The translations under genes and the position numbers were made by a program. The notes under the pieces were generated by a model. The model had not been told where the DNA came from, ran no database searches, and was given only the letters and a program-made list of their open reading frames with translations. Positions 11,162 to 20,348 of a stretch of 64,000 bases of DNA are shown here, piece by piece; position 1 is the stretch's first letter, and every line of letters begins with the position of its first letter. This stretch comes from Alphaproteobacteria bacterium (GTDB lineage: Bacteria; Pseudomonadota; Alphaproteobacteria; UBA6615). Location: positions 54,245 to 118,244 of the forward strand of contig SHWB01000004.1 in the NCBI GenBank assembly GCA_009691025.1. The letters are read 5' to 3'.

Positions 11162-12186
11162 GCCGCACTCGCCTGGCGGCGCACCCGGTCGACCAGCGCC
11201 GCAACATGCTCCGGCGGGGTCGACGGCAGCACGCCATGGCCGAGATTGAAGACGAACGGACCATCCGACAGTGCCCCGAGAATCGAAGCGACTTCACGCT
11301 CCATCGCGGCGCCTCCAGCCAGCAGCGTGACCGGATCGAGGTTGCCTTGAACTGCGCAGAGTCCCAGCAATTCTCGCGCGGCCCAAGCCGGCGATACCGC
11401 AGAATCGAGACCGACCGCCGTCACTCCCGTCTCGCGCACATACTCCGGCAGATTGACGCCGGCGCCGCGTGGAAACCCGATCACCGGGATATCCGGATGC
11501 CGCGACCGCAATCGAGCGATCAGCGCCTTCGTCGGCTCGATCGACCAGCGCCGGAAGCCCGAGGCCGGCAGCACGCCCGCCCAAGTATCGAATATCTGCA
11601 CGACATCGACGCCTGCATCAACCTGGGCAGTAAGCAGATCCACCGTCGCTGTCACCAGCCGGTCGATCAGCACGCCGAACCCATCTGGATCGCGCACCGC
11701 CCAGCCTTTCACGGCAGCAAAATCGCGCGACGGCCCGCCCTCGACCATGTAGGTCGCCAAGGTCCAGGGCGCACCGCAGAAACCTATAAGCGCCGTCTCG
11801 CGCGGCAGGTGCGCCCGTACCGTAGCCACCGTCTCCATTACCGCCGCCAGCCGTCCGTCGATGCGCAGGCCGCCCAGCGCCTCGACTGCGGCGCTGTCGG
11901 CCAGTGCCTCTAGCCGTGGCCCCTCGCCCTCGACGAAACTCACCGGTTGCCCCATCGCATCCGGCACTACGAGGATGTCGGAGAACAGGATAGCCGCATC
12001 GAGATCGAACCGGCGCACCGGCTGCAGCGTTGCCTCGACGGCGAGTTGCGGCGTGTAGCAGAAGCTGAGGAAATCCGGTGTCTTGCTGCGCAATGCCCGG
12101 TACTCGGGCAGATACCGGCCCGCCTGGCGCATCAGCCAGACGGGCGGCGGCTGCCGCCTTCCACCGCGCAGGACATCGAGCAACAT
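11158..12186 (-). CDS. hemE: Uroporphyrinogen decarboxylase
   Basis: PPPVWLMRQAGRYLPEYR; GFCGAPWTLATYMVEGG. Confidence 0.97.
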   Translation of the reverse strand: MLLDVLRGGRRQPPPVWLMRQAGRYLPEYRALRSKTPDFLSFCYTPQLAVEATLQPVRRFDLDAAILFSDILVVPDAMGQPVSFVEGEGPRLEALADSAAVEALGGLRIDGRLAAVMETVATVRAHLPRETALIGFCGAPWTLATYMVEGGPSRDFAAVKGWAVRDPDGFGVLIDRLVTATVDLLTAQVDAGVDVVQIFDTWAGVLPASGFRRWSIEPTKALIARLRSRHPDIPVIGFPRGAGVNLPEYVRETGVTAVGLDSAVSPAWAARELLGLCAVQGNLDPVTLLAGGAAMEREVASILGALSDGPFVFNLGHGVLPSTPPEHVAALVDRVRRQASAA

Positions 12187-12240
12187 CACGACGGGCAACA
12201 CTCCGGCAAGGGCCGTCCCGCGTCCCGGGACTGGCGGCAA

Positions 12241-12630
12241 TATGCCTTGGCAACGCCTTGTGAGGACACAATCAATTCAATTAATATCTTTCTAAAGAAA
12301 CCTACTGAGGTTGTAGCAGTGCGGTGAATCCCGGGTACGGACTATCTGCCCACGTCGCCCGCCATGCTGCCTAAGATTCAGGACAAGCATCTCCCCGGGC
12401 GTGGATGAAATGGGGAGATTGCCGCGCGATACTGGTCCGCCGATTGAGCGAATTGCGGGCATGGAATTGCCCAGTGCACAATCGAACATCGATTGTCCCC
12501 ATCCCGGTATGAACTAGTCCACATGTGACCAGAACGGTGACAATGTCATTGCCCGCCGGGCACAAATCTGCGAACACGGCCCCGCCACCACAACTTGTCC
12601 CCGTTATCCCGCCCAATGCAGAGCGACAGA
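12241..12630. other. Candidate chromosomal replication origin region (oriC)
   Basis: Intergenic between hemE and the RP001-family gene (the Caulobacter/Rickettsia oriC position); AT-rich patch at 12268-12302; CtrA-like TTAA-N7-CTAA at 12281-12295; degenerate DnaA-box-like sites; perfect 8-bp inverted repeat ACAATCGA-aca-TCGATTGT at 12478-12496. Confidence 0.55.
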
Positions 12631-13482
12631 ATGACTGCCGGCGCCGTCACGCCCCCGACCTTTCACCTCCATCTCGTGTCGGATTCGACCGGCGAGACGG
12701 TGCAGTCGGTCGCACGTGCCTGCGTCGCCCAGTTCGAGGGCATCGCCCCGCAGCAGCATTTGTGGGCGCTGGCCCGCACGCCGCACGCCCTCGACCGTGC
12801 GCTCGAGGATATCCGTGCCAATCCCGGACTCGTCATCTTCACCATCGTTGACGATACGCTGAGCCAGCGGCTGGTCGATGGCTGCCGCCGCCTGGGCGCG
12901 CCATGCATTTCCGTGCTCGACCCGATCATCAGCGCCTTCGGCGCCTATCTCGATGCGCGGCCGAGCCATCGCCCCGGCGTGCAGCACGCCCTCGACGCCA
13001 ATTACTTCCGCCGTATCGAGGCTATGGACTGGGCGCTGATGCACGACGACGGCCAGCACACCGACAACCTCGCCTCCAGCGACGTCATCCTCGTCGGTGT
13101 GTCCCGCACCTCGAAGACACCGACCTGCCTCTACCTCGCCAATCGCGGCATCAAGGCCACCAATGTCCCCTTCGTGCCCGGCGTGCCGCTGCCCGACGAG
13201 CTGGAGCATCTTGCCGGTTCGCTAATCGTCGGCCTGACGACCGATCCGCAGCGGCTGGTCGAGGTCCGCCGCGCCCGCGTCGCCGCGCTGCGCCAGGACC
13301 GGCCGACGGCCTATATCGATCTCGATCGCGTGCGTGAGGAAGTGCTGACCGCGCGTCGGCTGTTCTCGGCGCGAGGCTGGCCGGTGATCGACGTGACGCG
13401 CCGCTCGATCGAGGAGACGGCGGCGGCGATCATCGGTCTCTACGACGCCCATCGAACCGGCCTCAATCCCCCCGTCCCATGA
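12631..13482 (+). CDS. Pyruvate, water/phosphate dikinase regulatory protein (kinase-phosphotransferase, DUF299/RP001 family)
   Basis: HLHLVSDSTGETVQSVARA; GVSRTSKTPTCLYLANRG. Confidence 0.95.
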   Translation: MTAGAVTPPTFHLHLVSDSTGETVQSVARACVAQFEGIAPQQHLWALARTPHALDRALEDIRANPGLVIFTIVDDTLSQRLVDGCRRLGAPCISVLDPIISAFGAYLDARPSHRPGVQHALDANYFRRIEAMDWALMHDDGQHTDNLASSDVILVGVSRTSKTPTCLYLANRGIKATNVPFVPGVPLPDELEHLAGSLIVGLTTDPQRLVEVRRARVAALRQDRPTAYIDLDRVREEVLTARRLFSARGWPVIDVTRRSIEETAAAIIGLYDAHRTGLNPPVP

Positions 13483-14072
13483 CGCCGGTGCTCTCCTCTG
13501 CCAGCCCGACGCGCGCCGGCCTGCTTATGCGCGCGGGCCTCGCCTTCGAGGTCTATCCGGCGCGCGTGGACGAGGACGAGGTCAAGCGCGCGCTTGCCGG
13601 CGAAGGCGCCCCGGCAACGGAGAGCGCCGAGACGCGGGCCGAGCTGAAGGCCACACAGGTCGCGCGGCGCTGGCCAGGCGACCTCGTCATCGGCGCCGAC
13701 CGGGGGCTCGAATGCGCCGGCGGCGCCTACGACAAGCCGCCGGATTCGGCGCGGGCGCGCAGCCAGCTCCAGGCCTTGCGCGGCCGCCGCCATAGCCTGC
13801 ATGCCGCCGTCGCGGCGGCGCGCGGCGGGGCACTGCTGTGGCACCATCGTGGCCATGCGGAGCTGACCATACGCGATTTCTCCGACGCCTTCCTCGACGC
13901 CTATCTCGCCACGTCAGGCACCGACGTGCTCGGCTCGGTCGGCGCCTATCGCGTCGAGGGGCCCGGCATCCAGCTCTTCGCCGAGATTCGCGGCGACCGG
14001 CCGACTATCCTCGGCTTGCCCCCGCTGCCGCCGCCCGACTTCCTGCGCGGCCACGCGGCGGCGGCGACATGA
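13479..14072 (+). CDS. Maf family nucleotide pyrophosphatase
   Basis: LSSASPTRAGLLMRAGL; ATGA overlap with upstream gene; syntenic before aroE. Confidence 0.88.
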   Translation: MTPVLSSASPTRAGLLMRAGLAFEVYPARVDEDEVKRALAGEGAPATESAETRAELKATQVARRWPGDLVIGADRGLECAGGAYDKPPDSARARSQLQALRGRRHSLHAAVAAARGGALLWHHRGHAELTIRDFSDAFLDAYLATSGTDVLGSVGAYRVEGPGIQLFAEIRGDRPTILGLPPLPPPDFLRGHAAAAT

Positions 14073-14926
14073 AGACCGAGCCGCGCAAGGCCGGCGTCAT
14101 GGGCGGGCCGGTCAGCCACTCGCTGTCTCCCGCCCTGCACGGCCACTGGCTCGCCCGCCACGGCATCGCCGGCAGCTACGAGCGCATCCCCGTGCGGCCG
14201 GAGGAGCTGCCGGCGGCGCTGGCGCGGCTGGCGCCAGAGGGCTGGGCGGGCGTCAACCTCACGGTTCCGCACAAGGAAGCGGCTCTGGCGCTGGTCGACA
14301 CGCTCGATGCCGCCGCACGGGCCATCGGCGCCGTCAATACGGTCGTCGTCGGGACGGACGGCCGGCTCGACGGGCGCAACACGGACGCTTACGGCTTCAT
14401 CGAGAACCTGCGCCAGAACGGGCCGCCGGCGCCGCGCCCGGTCGCCGTGGTCCTCGGCGCCGGCGGCGCCGCCCGCGCTGTCTGCCACGCGCTGGCCGGC
14501 GCCGGCTTCCACGAGCTGCGTATCGTGAACCGCACGATTACGCGCGCCATGGCTCTGGCCGAGGCCGCGCGCGCCTTCGGCATAGCGCGCGTCGTCGCCC
14601 CGTCCTGGACGGAGCGCGGCGCGGCGCTGGACGGCGCCGGCCTGCTGGTCAACACCACGATTCTGGGCATGGCGGGCGCCGCGCCGCTCAACCTCGACCT
14701 CGCCGCGCTGCCCGCCGACGCCGTAGTCAACGACATCGTCTACGCGCCGCTCGAAACCGCCCTTCTCGCGGCGGCGCGGGCGCGCGGCAATCCCGTCGTC
14801 GACGGGCTCGGCATGCTGCTGTGGCAGGCGCAGGCGGGCTTCGCCTCCTGGTTCGGCGTGGCGCCGGCGGTCGATGCCGAACTGCGTGCGGCGGTGCTGG
14901 CGGCGCGGGAGGCGCAGGCGCGGTGA
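14069..14926 (+). CDS. aroE: Shikimate dehydrogenase
   Basis: GVMGGPVSHSLSPALHGHWL; GVNLTVPHKEAAL; GRNTDAYGF. Confidence 0.96.
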   Translation: MKTEPRKAGVMGGPVSHSLSPALHGHWLARHGIAGSYERIPVRPEELPAALARLAPEGWAGVNLTVPHKEAALALVDTLDAAARAIGAVNTVVVGTDGRLDGRNTDAYGFIENLRQNGPPAPRPVAVVLGAGGAARAVCHALAGAGFHELRIVNRTITRAMALAEAARAFGIARVVAPSWTERGAALDGAGLLVNTTILGMAGAAPLNLDLAALPADAVVNDIVYAPLETALLAAARARGNPVVDGLGMLLWQAQAGFASWFGVAPAVDAELRAAVLAAREAQAR

Positions 14927-15585
14927 TCGTCCTCGGCCTCACCGGATCGATCGGCATGGGCAAGTCGACGGCGGCGGCGATGCTGCGCCGCCTCGGCGTG
15001 CCGGTGCATGACGCCGACGCCGCGGTGCATCGCCTGATGGCGCCGGGCGGCGCGGCGGTCGCCGCCGTCGGCGCGCTGTTTCCCCCGGCGCTGGTCGAGG
15101 ATTCGAGGGGCCGGCGCATCGACCGCGCGAAGCTCGGCCCGCTCGTCTTCGCCGATCAGGCAGCCCGGCGGCGGCTGGAGGGCGCGCTGCATCCGCTGGT
15201 GCGCGAGGATGAGCGGTGCTTCCTCGCCCGCCAGCGCCGCGCCGGCACCCCCATCGCGGTGCTCGACATCCCGCTGCTCTACGAGACCGGCGGCGAGCGC
15301 CGCGTCGATGCCGTCATCGTCGTCAGTGCCACGCCGGAGGTGCAGGCGCGCCGCGTGCTGGCGCGCCCGGGCATGACGCAGGCGCGCCTCGATGCCATTC
15401 GCGCTATCCAGGTGCTGGAGCACGAAAAGCGCCGCCGCGGCGACTATGTGGTGGAGGCGGGCCTAGGCAAACACTATACTTGGTGCGCCCTCGCCCGCCT
15501 CATCCGCGCGCTGCGGGCCGACCCCCAAGAAGCGGGCAGGCGCCATGCGCGAAATCGTCGTCGATACCGAAACCACCGGGCTTGA
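14923..15585 (+). CDS. coaE: Dephospho-CoA kinase
   Basis: GTG start; VIVLGLTGSIGMGKSTAAAMLRRLGVPVHDAD. Confidence 0.95.
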   Translation: MIVLGLTGSIGMGKSTAAAMLRRLGVPVHDADAAVHRLMAPGGAAVAAVGALFPPALVEDSRGRRIDRAKLGPLVFADQAARRRLEGALHPLVREDERCFLARQRRAGTPIAVLDIPLLYETGGERRVDAVIVVSATPEVQARRVLARPGMTQARLDAIRAIQVLEHEKRRRGDYVVEAGLGKHYTWCALARLIRALRADPQEAGRRHARNRRRYRNHRA

Positions 15586-16216
15586 TCCCGCCGCCGGCCA
15601 CCGCATCGTCGAGGTCGCCTGCGTCGAGCTGGTCAATCACATGCCGACCGGCCGGCATTTCCACAGCTATGTCTGCCCCGAACGCGACATGCCGGACGAG
15701 GCCTTCCGCATCCACGGCCTGTCGGCCGAGTACCTAGCCGACCATCCGGTGTTCGAAAAGATCGCCGCCGGACTGATCGAATTTCTCGGCGATTCGACGC
15801 TGGTCATCCACAACGCCGAATTCGACATGCGCTTCATCAATGCCGAGCTGGCGCTGCTGGGCCAGCCGGCGCTGCCGGTCGGCCGCGCGACCGACACCGT
15901 GGCGCTGGCGCGCAAGCGCTTTCCCGGCGCGCAGGTCAACCTCGACGCGCTGTGCCGGCGCTTCGAGATAGACCTGGCGGAACGCGAGCAGCATGGCGCG
16001 CTGGTCGATGCCCGCCTGCTGGCGGCGGTCTATCTGGAATTGCTCGGCGGCCGCCAGCCCGACCTCGGACTCGCGGCGAATGCCGGCGTTCGCAACGCCG
16101 CCGCGCTCGTCGAGCGTCAGGTGCGCGCCGCCCGCGCGCATGCCCCGAGCGCGGCCGAGATCGCCGCCCATGCCGCGCTGCTCGATACGCTGGAAGACCC
16201 TGTCTGGGGGAAGTAG
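15545..16216 (+). CDS. dnaQ: DNA polymerase III subunit epsilon
   Basis: REIVVDTETTGLDPAAGHRIVEV; HNAEFDMRFIN; overlaps coaE by 41 nt. Confidence 0.96.
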   Translation: MREIVVDTETTGLDPAAGHRIVEVACVELVNHMPTGRHFHSYVCPERDMPDEAFRIHGLSAEYLADHPVFEKIAAGLIEFLGDSTLVIHNAEFDMRFINAELALLGQPALPVGRATDTVALARKRFPGAQVNLDALCRRFEIDLAEREQHGALVDARLLAAVYLELLGGRQPDLGLAANAGVRNAAALVERQVRAARAHAPSAAEIAAHAALLDTLEDPVWGK

Positions 16217-16332
16217 GCGGGCGCGGCTAAGACCCGCAAGGCCGTGTGCCTGGACCCGGGGCCCGGGGCCCCGGGCGCGGTCGCTGACGCGCCCTTGCAC
16301 GGGACGACGAGCCTTAATGATTCCTCGGGACG

Positions 16333-16625
16333 AATGATCGGACTTTCCACGTCTACGTGCTTGCCAGCGGCAGGCGCGGCACGCTCTATGTCGCGTCACG
16401 AGCGACCTCGTTCGCCGGGTCTGGGAACACAAGCACGCCGAGGCGCCGGGCTTCACGAAGCGATACGGCGTGGACCGGCGGGCGCGGCTCGAGGCCACTG
16501 ACAGCATTGAAGCGGCGATCAGCCGAGAAAAGCAGATGAAGCGGTGGCGGCGAGACCGGAAGATTCGGCTCATCGAAGAACAAAATCCCGAGTGGATCGA
16601 TCTGTTCCCCGGACTGACGCCGTAA
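16333..16625 (+). pseudogene. GIY-YIG nuclease superfamily protein, frameshifted
   Basis: FHVYVLASGRRGTLYV then, after a shift of one base, VTSDLVRRVWEHKHAEAPGFTKRYGVDRRARLEATDSIEAAISREKQMKRWRRDRKIRLIEEQNPEWIDLFP*. Confidence 0.85.
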
Positions 16626-16664
16626 CCTCCTCGTCGTCCCGGCCAAGGCCCGCGGGGCCGCGCG

Positions 16665-16723
16665 CCGGGACCCATGAACACGGGTGGCGGGAAACGTCGC
16701 TCAGCCGTGTTCATGGGTCCCGG
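16665..16723. repeat. 19-bp perfect inverted repeat CCGGGACCCATGAACACGG ... CCGTGTTCATGGGTCCCGG
   Basis: 16665-16683 and 16705-16723; related copy at 50450-50500. Confidence 0.9.
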
Positions 16724-16769
16724 GTCTCCGCGGCGCTCCGCCCGGGACGACGGGTCAGGAGGGTAACGC

Positions 16770-17369
16770 CTACTCCAGCTCGAACTTGACCTTGCCGTCG
16801 CCCGCGGGCGCGGCCTGCGGCGCGGCGGCGGCGGGGACCTGGCCCTGCTGCGCCTGGGCGGCACGCTGCTGGAAGAGCTGGGCGAAGTCGATCGGATGGA
16901 TCAGCAGCGGCGGGAAGCCGCCGTCGCGCACCATGTCCGAGACGATGGCGCGGGCGAAGGGGAACAGCAGGCGCGGCGCCTCGATCAGGACGATCGGCTG
17001 GACATATTCCTGCGGCACCAGCTTGCCGATGGAGAACACGCCGGCGTACTCGATCTCGGCGATGAACAGCGTGGCCGCCTCGTGCTTGCCCTCGGCACGG
17101 ATGGCGAGGGCGACCTCGAAGGTCAGGTCGGAGATGCGGCGGGCGTTGACGTCGATCGCCACAGCGACATTGGGCGCGCGCTGGCCGGCCTGCATCAGCG
17201 TCGCCGGCGCGCCGGGGTTCTCGAAGGACAGATCCTTGACGTACTGGCCGTTGACGGTCAGGGCCGGGGCCTGTGCCGCCGCCTGGGCGTCCGTACCCGG
17301 TGCCGCTGCACCGGCCTGCGGGTCGGTCATGCCGATCGCCTCGCCTCGTTTGGCCGGGCCGTCTGCCAT
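16770..17369 (-). CDS. secB: Protein-export chaperone SecB
   Basis: YVKDLSFENPGAP; IYVGVF-like EYAGVFSIG; PRLLFPFARAIVSDMVRDGGFPPLLIHPIDFAQLF. Confidence 0.97.
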   Translation of the reverse strand: MADGPAKRGEAIGMTDPQAGAAAPGTDAQAAAQAPALTVNGQYVKDLSFENPGAPATLMQAGQRAPNVAVAIDVNARRISDLTFEVALAIRAEGKHEAATLFIAEIEYAGVFSIGKLVPQEYVQPIVLIEAPRLLFPFARAIVSDMVRDGGFPPLLIHPIDFAQLFQQRAAQAQQGQVPAAAAPQAAPAGDGKVKFELE

Positions 17370-17436
17370 CAGGGCCCCCGGACGCGGCGTGGCCTAACAC
17401 GGAACCCGTGGCGGCAACAACATCCGGACGGCGCTG

Positions 17437-18012
17437 CTACAGATCGAAGCGACCCTGCCGCGCGGCGGAAAAATCGAACGGCACCAGCGCGCCGTTGACG
17501 ACGCCCCGGCCAGTCATGGCGCGGATGAAGCCCCAATGCGTGACCACGCAGACCTCGCTGCGCGCCGCATGGCCGAGCATGCGGGCAACGAAGTCCTGCG
17601 TGCGTGCCGCCACCGAATCCTCGCTTTCGGGGCCGTGGCGTTCGCATTCGTGCCACCAGCGCTCGGTGTCGAGGCGGCTCCAGTCCCAGTGCGGCCAGCG
17701 CGCCACGAGGCTCGCGCGCGGCGAACCGGTGTCGCACGAAAAGGCCACGCGTTCGCGCACCAGCGGCTCGATCGCCACGGGCACGCCGAGCACCTCGGCG
17801 ATGATCTCGGCCGTCTCCAGCGTGCGCCGGTAGGGGCTGGCGAGCAGGGCGGTGATGCGCCGCGTGCCGGCGCCGGCGGCCAGCCGACGCCCCGCCGCAT
17901 ACGCCTGGTCGCGGCCCAGCGCCGTCAGTGCCGGGTCGGGAATGCCGGGATCGACGCGCGTCTCGCCGAAGAGGGCGTTCCACGCCGACTGGCCGTGCCG
18001 CACCAGGATCAC
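17437..18012 (-). CDS. Histidine phosphatase family protein
   Basis: GTG start; VILVRHGQSAWNALFGE; PYRRTLETAEII; GTGA overlap with fxsA. Confidence 0.85.
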   Translation of the reverse strand: MILVRHGQSAWNALFGETRVDPGIPDPALTALGRDQAYAAGRRLAAGAGTRRITALLASPYRRTLETAEIIAEVLGVPVAIEPLVRERVAFSCDTGSPRASLVARWPHWDWSRLDTERWWHECERHGPESEDSVAARTQDFVARMLGHAARSEVCVVTHWGFIRAMTGRGVVNGALVPFDFSAARQGRFDL

Positions 18013-18545
18013 GGCCCCTTGTCGCGCTGGCCGGGCCGGCCGCCGGGCAGGCGGCGCGGATCCGCGGCCGGATCGGGCTCGACCTCCCAGGCATCGGCAT
18101 CGATGGTCGGGCCGCCGCCAGCCGGAGTGCCATGCGGGCCGCCGCGCGGACCCGCACCGTCGCGCCCGCCGCCGGCGACGATCGTGCCGTGGCGCGCCAG
18201 CAGCGCCCACAACGCGAGGCCGAGCACGCGGCGCATCGGCGCCAGCAGCAGGGCGAGCCCGATCGCGTCGGACACGAAGCCCGGCAGGATCAGCAGGAAG
18301 CCGGCGACGAGGATGCAGAGCCCGTCGAACAGCGCAGCCGCTGGCGGCTGCCCCGCGGCGGCGGCGCGCCGCGCATTGGCCAGCGTCGCCACGCCCGGAT
18401 GCCGCACGACGCCCAGCCCGACGACGGCCGCCAGCGCCACCAGCGCCAGCGTCGCCCACAGGCCGACGGCATCGCCGGCGACGACGAAGACGGCGATCTC
18501 GACCAGCGGCAGCGCGAGAATGCCGAGCAGGACGATCAAACCCAT
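18009..18545 (-). CDS. FxsA family membrane protein
   Basis: LPLVEIAVFVVAGDAVGLWATL; LPGFVSDAIGLALLL. Confidence 0.9.
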   Translation of the reverse strand: MGLIVLLGILALPLVEIAVFVVAGDAVGLWATLALVALAAVVGLGVVRHPGVATLANARRAAAAGQPPAAALFDGLCILVAGFLLILPGFVSDAIGLALLLAPMRRVLGLALWALLARHGTIVAGGGRDGAGPRGGPHGTPAGGGPTIDADAWEVEPDPAADPRRLPGGRPGQRDKGP

Positions 18546-18742
18546 GCTTGTTCCCGCCGCGATGGCTGCATATGTAGGGAAAGGGCGAAGATCGCGAATA
18601 CTCCTGCGCGCGCCGTCTGGCATTCATCCGGCGGCGCCGATATGGTTGCAGGCCACTGATAGCCCGGAATGCCGACCGGCTCCACCCTGCCGGCCGCATG
18701 CCGGGCGCAACGGTGCCAATGGCGGCACGGACGGGTGGGCGC

Positions 18743-19450
18743 GTGGACTCTCTGATCGAAATCGTCGTCTTCGCCATGATCGCGGCCTTCCTGGTCTACC
18801 GGCTGCGCAGCGTGCTCGGCCGCCGCACCGGCACCGAACGGCCGCCGGGCGACCCCTTCGCGCGTGGCAACGGCGCCCGCCGCCCCGCGCCCGGCCCCGC
18901 CGGCCCGCGCGAGGCGCGCGACGACGACAAGGTTGTCGCCCTGCCCGACCGCACCGCGCCGTCCGCCGAACCGGCAGCAGCGACCGCGCCGGCCGGCCCC
19001 GCCGCCGCCGGCATCACCCAGGTGCAGATCGCCGATCCCTCCTTCGATCCGGCGCGTTTCGTCGAGGGCGCGCGTGCGGCCTTCGAGATGGTCGTCGCCT
19101 CCTTTGCCGACGGCGACCGCGACAGGCTGCGCCCGCTGCTGTCGAACGAGGTGTTCGAGAATTTCGCCGCCGCCATCGCCGCCCGCGAGAAGGACGGCCA
19201 TGTGCTGGAGACGACGCTGGTCGGCGTGCGCGACACGGAAATCGCTGAGGCCTCGGTCGAGGCGCGCGTCGCCTATGTCACCGTGCAATTCGTGACGGAG
19301 CAGATCAACGTCACCCGCAACGGCGCGGGCGCTGTCGTCGAGGGCGACCCGGGCAAGGTTTCCACCGTCACCGATATGTGGACCTTCGCCCGCAACACCC
19401 GCTCGCGGAACCCCAACTGGACGCTGGTGGCGACCGCTTCGCCGGGATAG
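18743..19450 (+). CDS. Tim44/TimA domain-containing adaptor protein
   Basis: GTG start; N-terminal TM VDSLIEIVVFAMIAAFLVYRLRSVLGRRTGTERPP and C-terminal Tim44-like domain. Confidence 0.9.
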   Translation: MDSLIEIVVFAMIAAFLVYRLRSVLGRRTGTERPPGDPFARGNGARRPAPGPAGPREARDDDKVVALPDRTAPSAEPAAATAPAGPAAAGITQVQIADPSFDPARFVEGARAAFEMVVASFADGDRDRLRPLLSNEVFENFAAAIAAREKDGHVLETTLVGVRDTEIAEASVEARVAYVTVQFVTEQINVTRNGAGAVVEGDPGKVSTVTDMWTFARNTRSRNPNWTLVATASPG

Positions 19451-19559
19451 AGGGGGCTGACCGTCACCATCTGCGGTCATATCGCGCCCTCTATCGCTCC
19501 ATCGATCGGGCGGCATATCGGGCCGACCAATCGGTCCACGCTGAGGACTGAGGACAGAA

Positions 19560-20232
19560 TTCCCAAGAGTGAGTCCAGACTGCAACAGACGTTCGTTGTT
19601 TGAGCGCCGAGACATGAAGAACAGGAAGACCAGCAGCTTTACGACCGGATCCAAGAGCAGAATCTGAATCGACAACACGAGTTGCTGACCAGCTGTATTG
19701 AAATTGGCCTCTTAAGGGGGCCAGTTTCATTTGATAACTATTTGCCATTGGCGCTTAACCATGTGGCCGTCGCAAATATATCCCAATTTGGTGGGCGCTT
19801 TCGTCGGGAGCCCGTATTATGTCGGCGACCACAAGCCCCCGCATTTTAATGAAGCGGACGATTGGATGGACCGCTTTATCTCCACGGTCCAGGAGTAATG
19901 GGTACGTTTGGCCGCCAACAGAGCCAGCAACTTATGGGCTGTGGCGCCTAAACTGGATCCATCCATTTATTGAAGGAAATGGGCGCACAGCGCGGGCGGC
20001 CTGCTATTTTCTTTTATGTGTTCGTTCCGGTGTCTTACTGCCCGGCCGGAAAATTGTGCCGGAGCGCATCCGCGAAGATCGTGACGGCTATGAAGGGGCA
20101 CTATTTGCAGCGGACCAAGCTTGGTACAATGGACACCTCGATTTTTCTCAGATGGAGGATTATTTGGCTGTGCTGCCTCAGGCACAGCTAAGCGATGACG
20201 GACCTCCCTATCAGGGCTCACCCTCCGTTTAG
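19560..20232 (+). pseudogene. Fic family protein remnant, multiple frameshifts and internal stop
   Basis: HPFIEGNGRTARAACYFLLC Fic motif in ORF 19819-20232; upstream pieces LYDRIQEQNLNRQHELLTS / ALNHVAVANISQFGGRFRREPV / YYVGDHKPPHFNEADDWMDRFISTVQE* in shifted frames. Confidence 0.88.
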
Positions 20233-20348
20233 GCTGTCGTGATCCTTCCGGAGCCATTGATTGGCAGGCGCCGCTCTGCTGTATTGGCCGGCGGCGCCGC
20301 TCGTTCCACCCGTCATTCCTGCCTGCCCGGCGGCGCCGGGAGCCGTTC

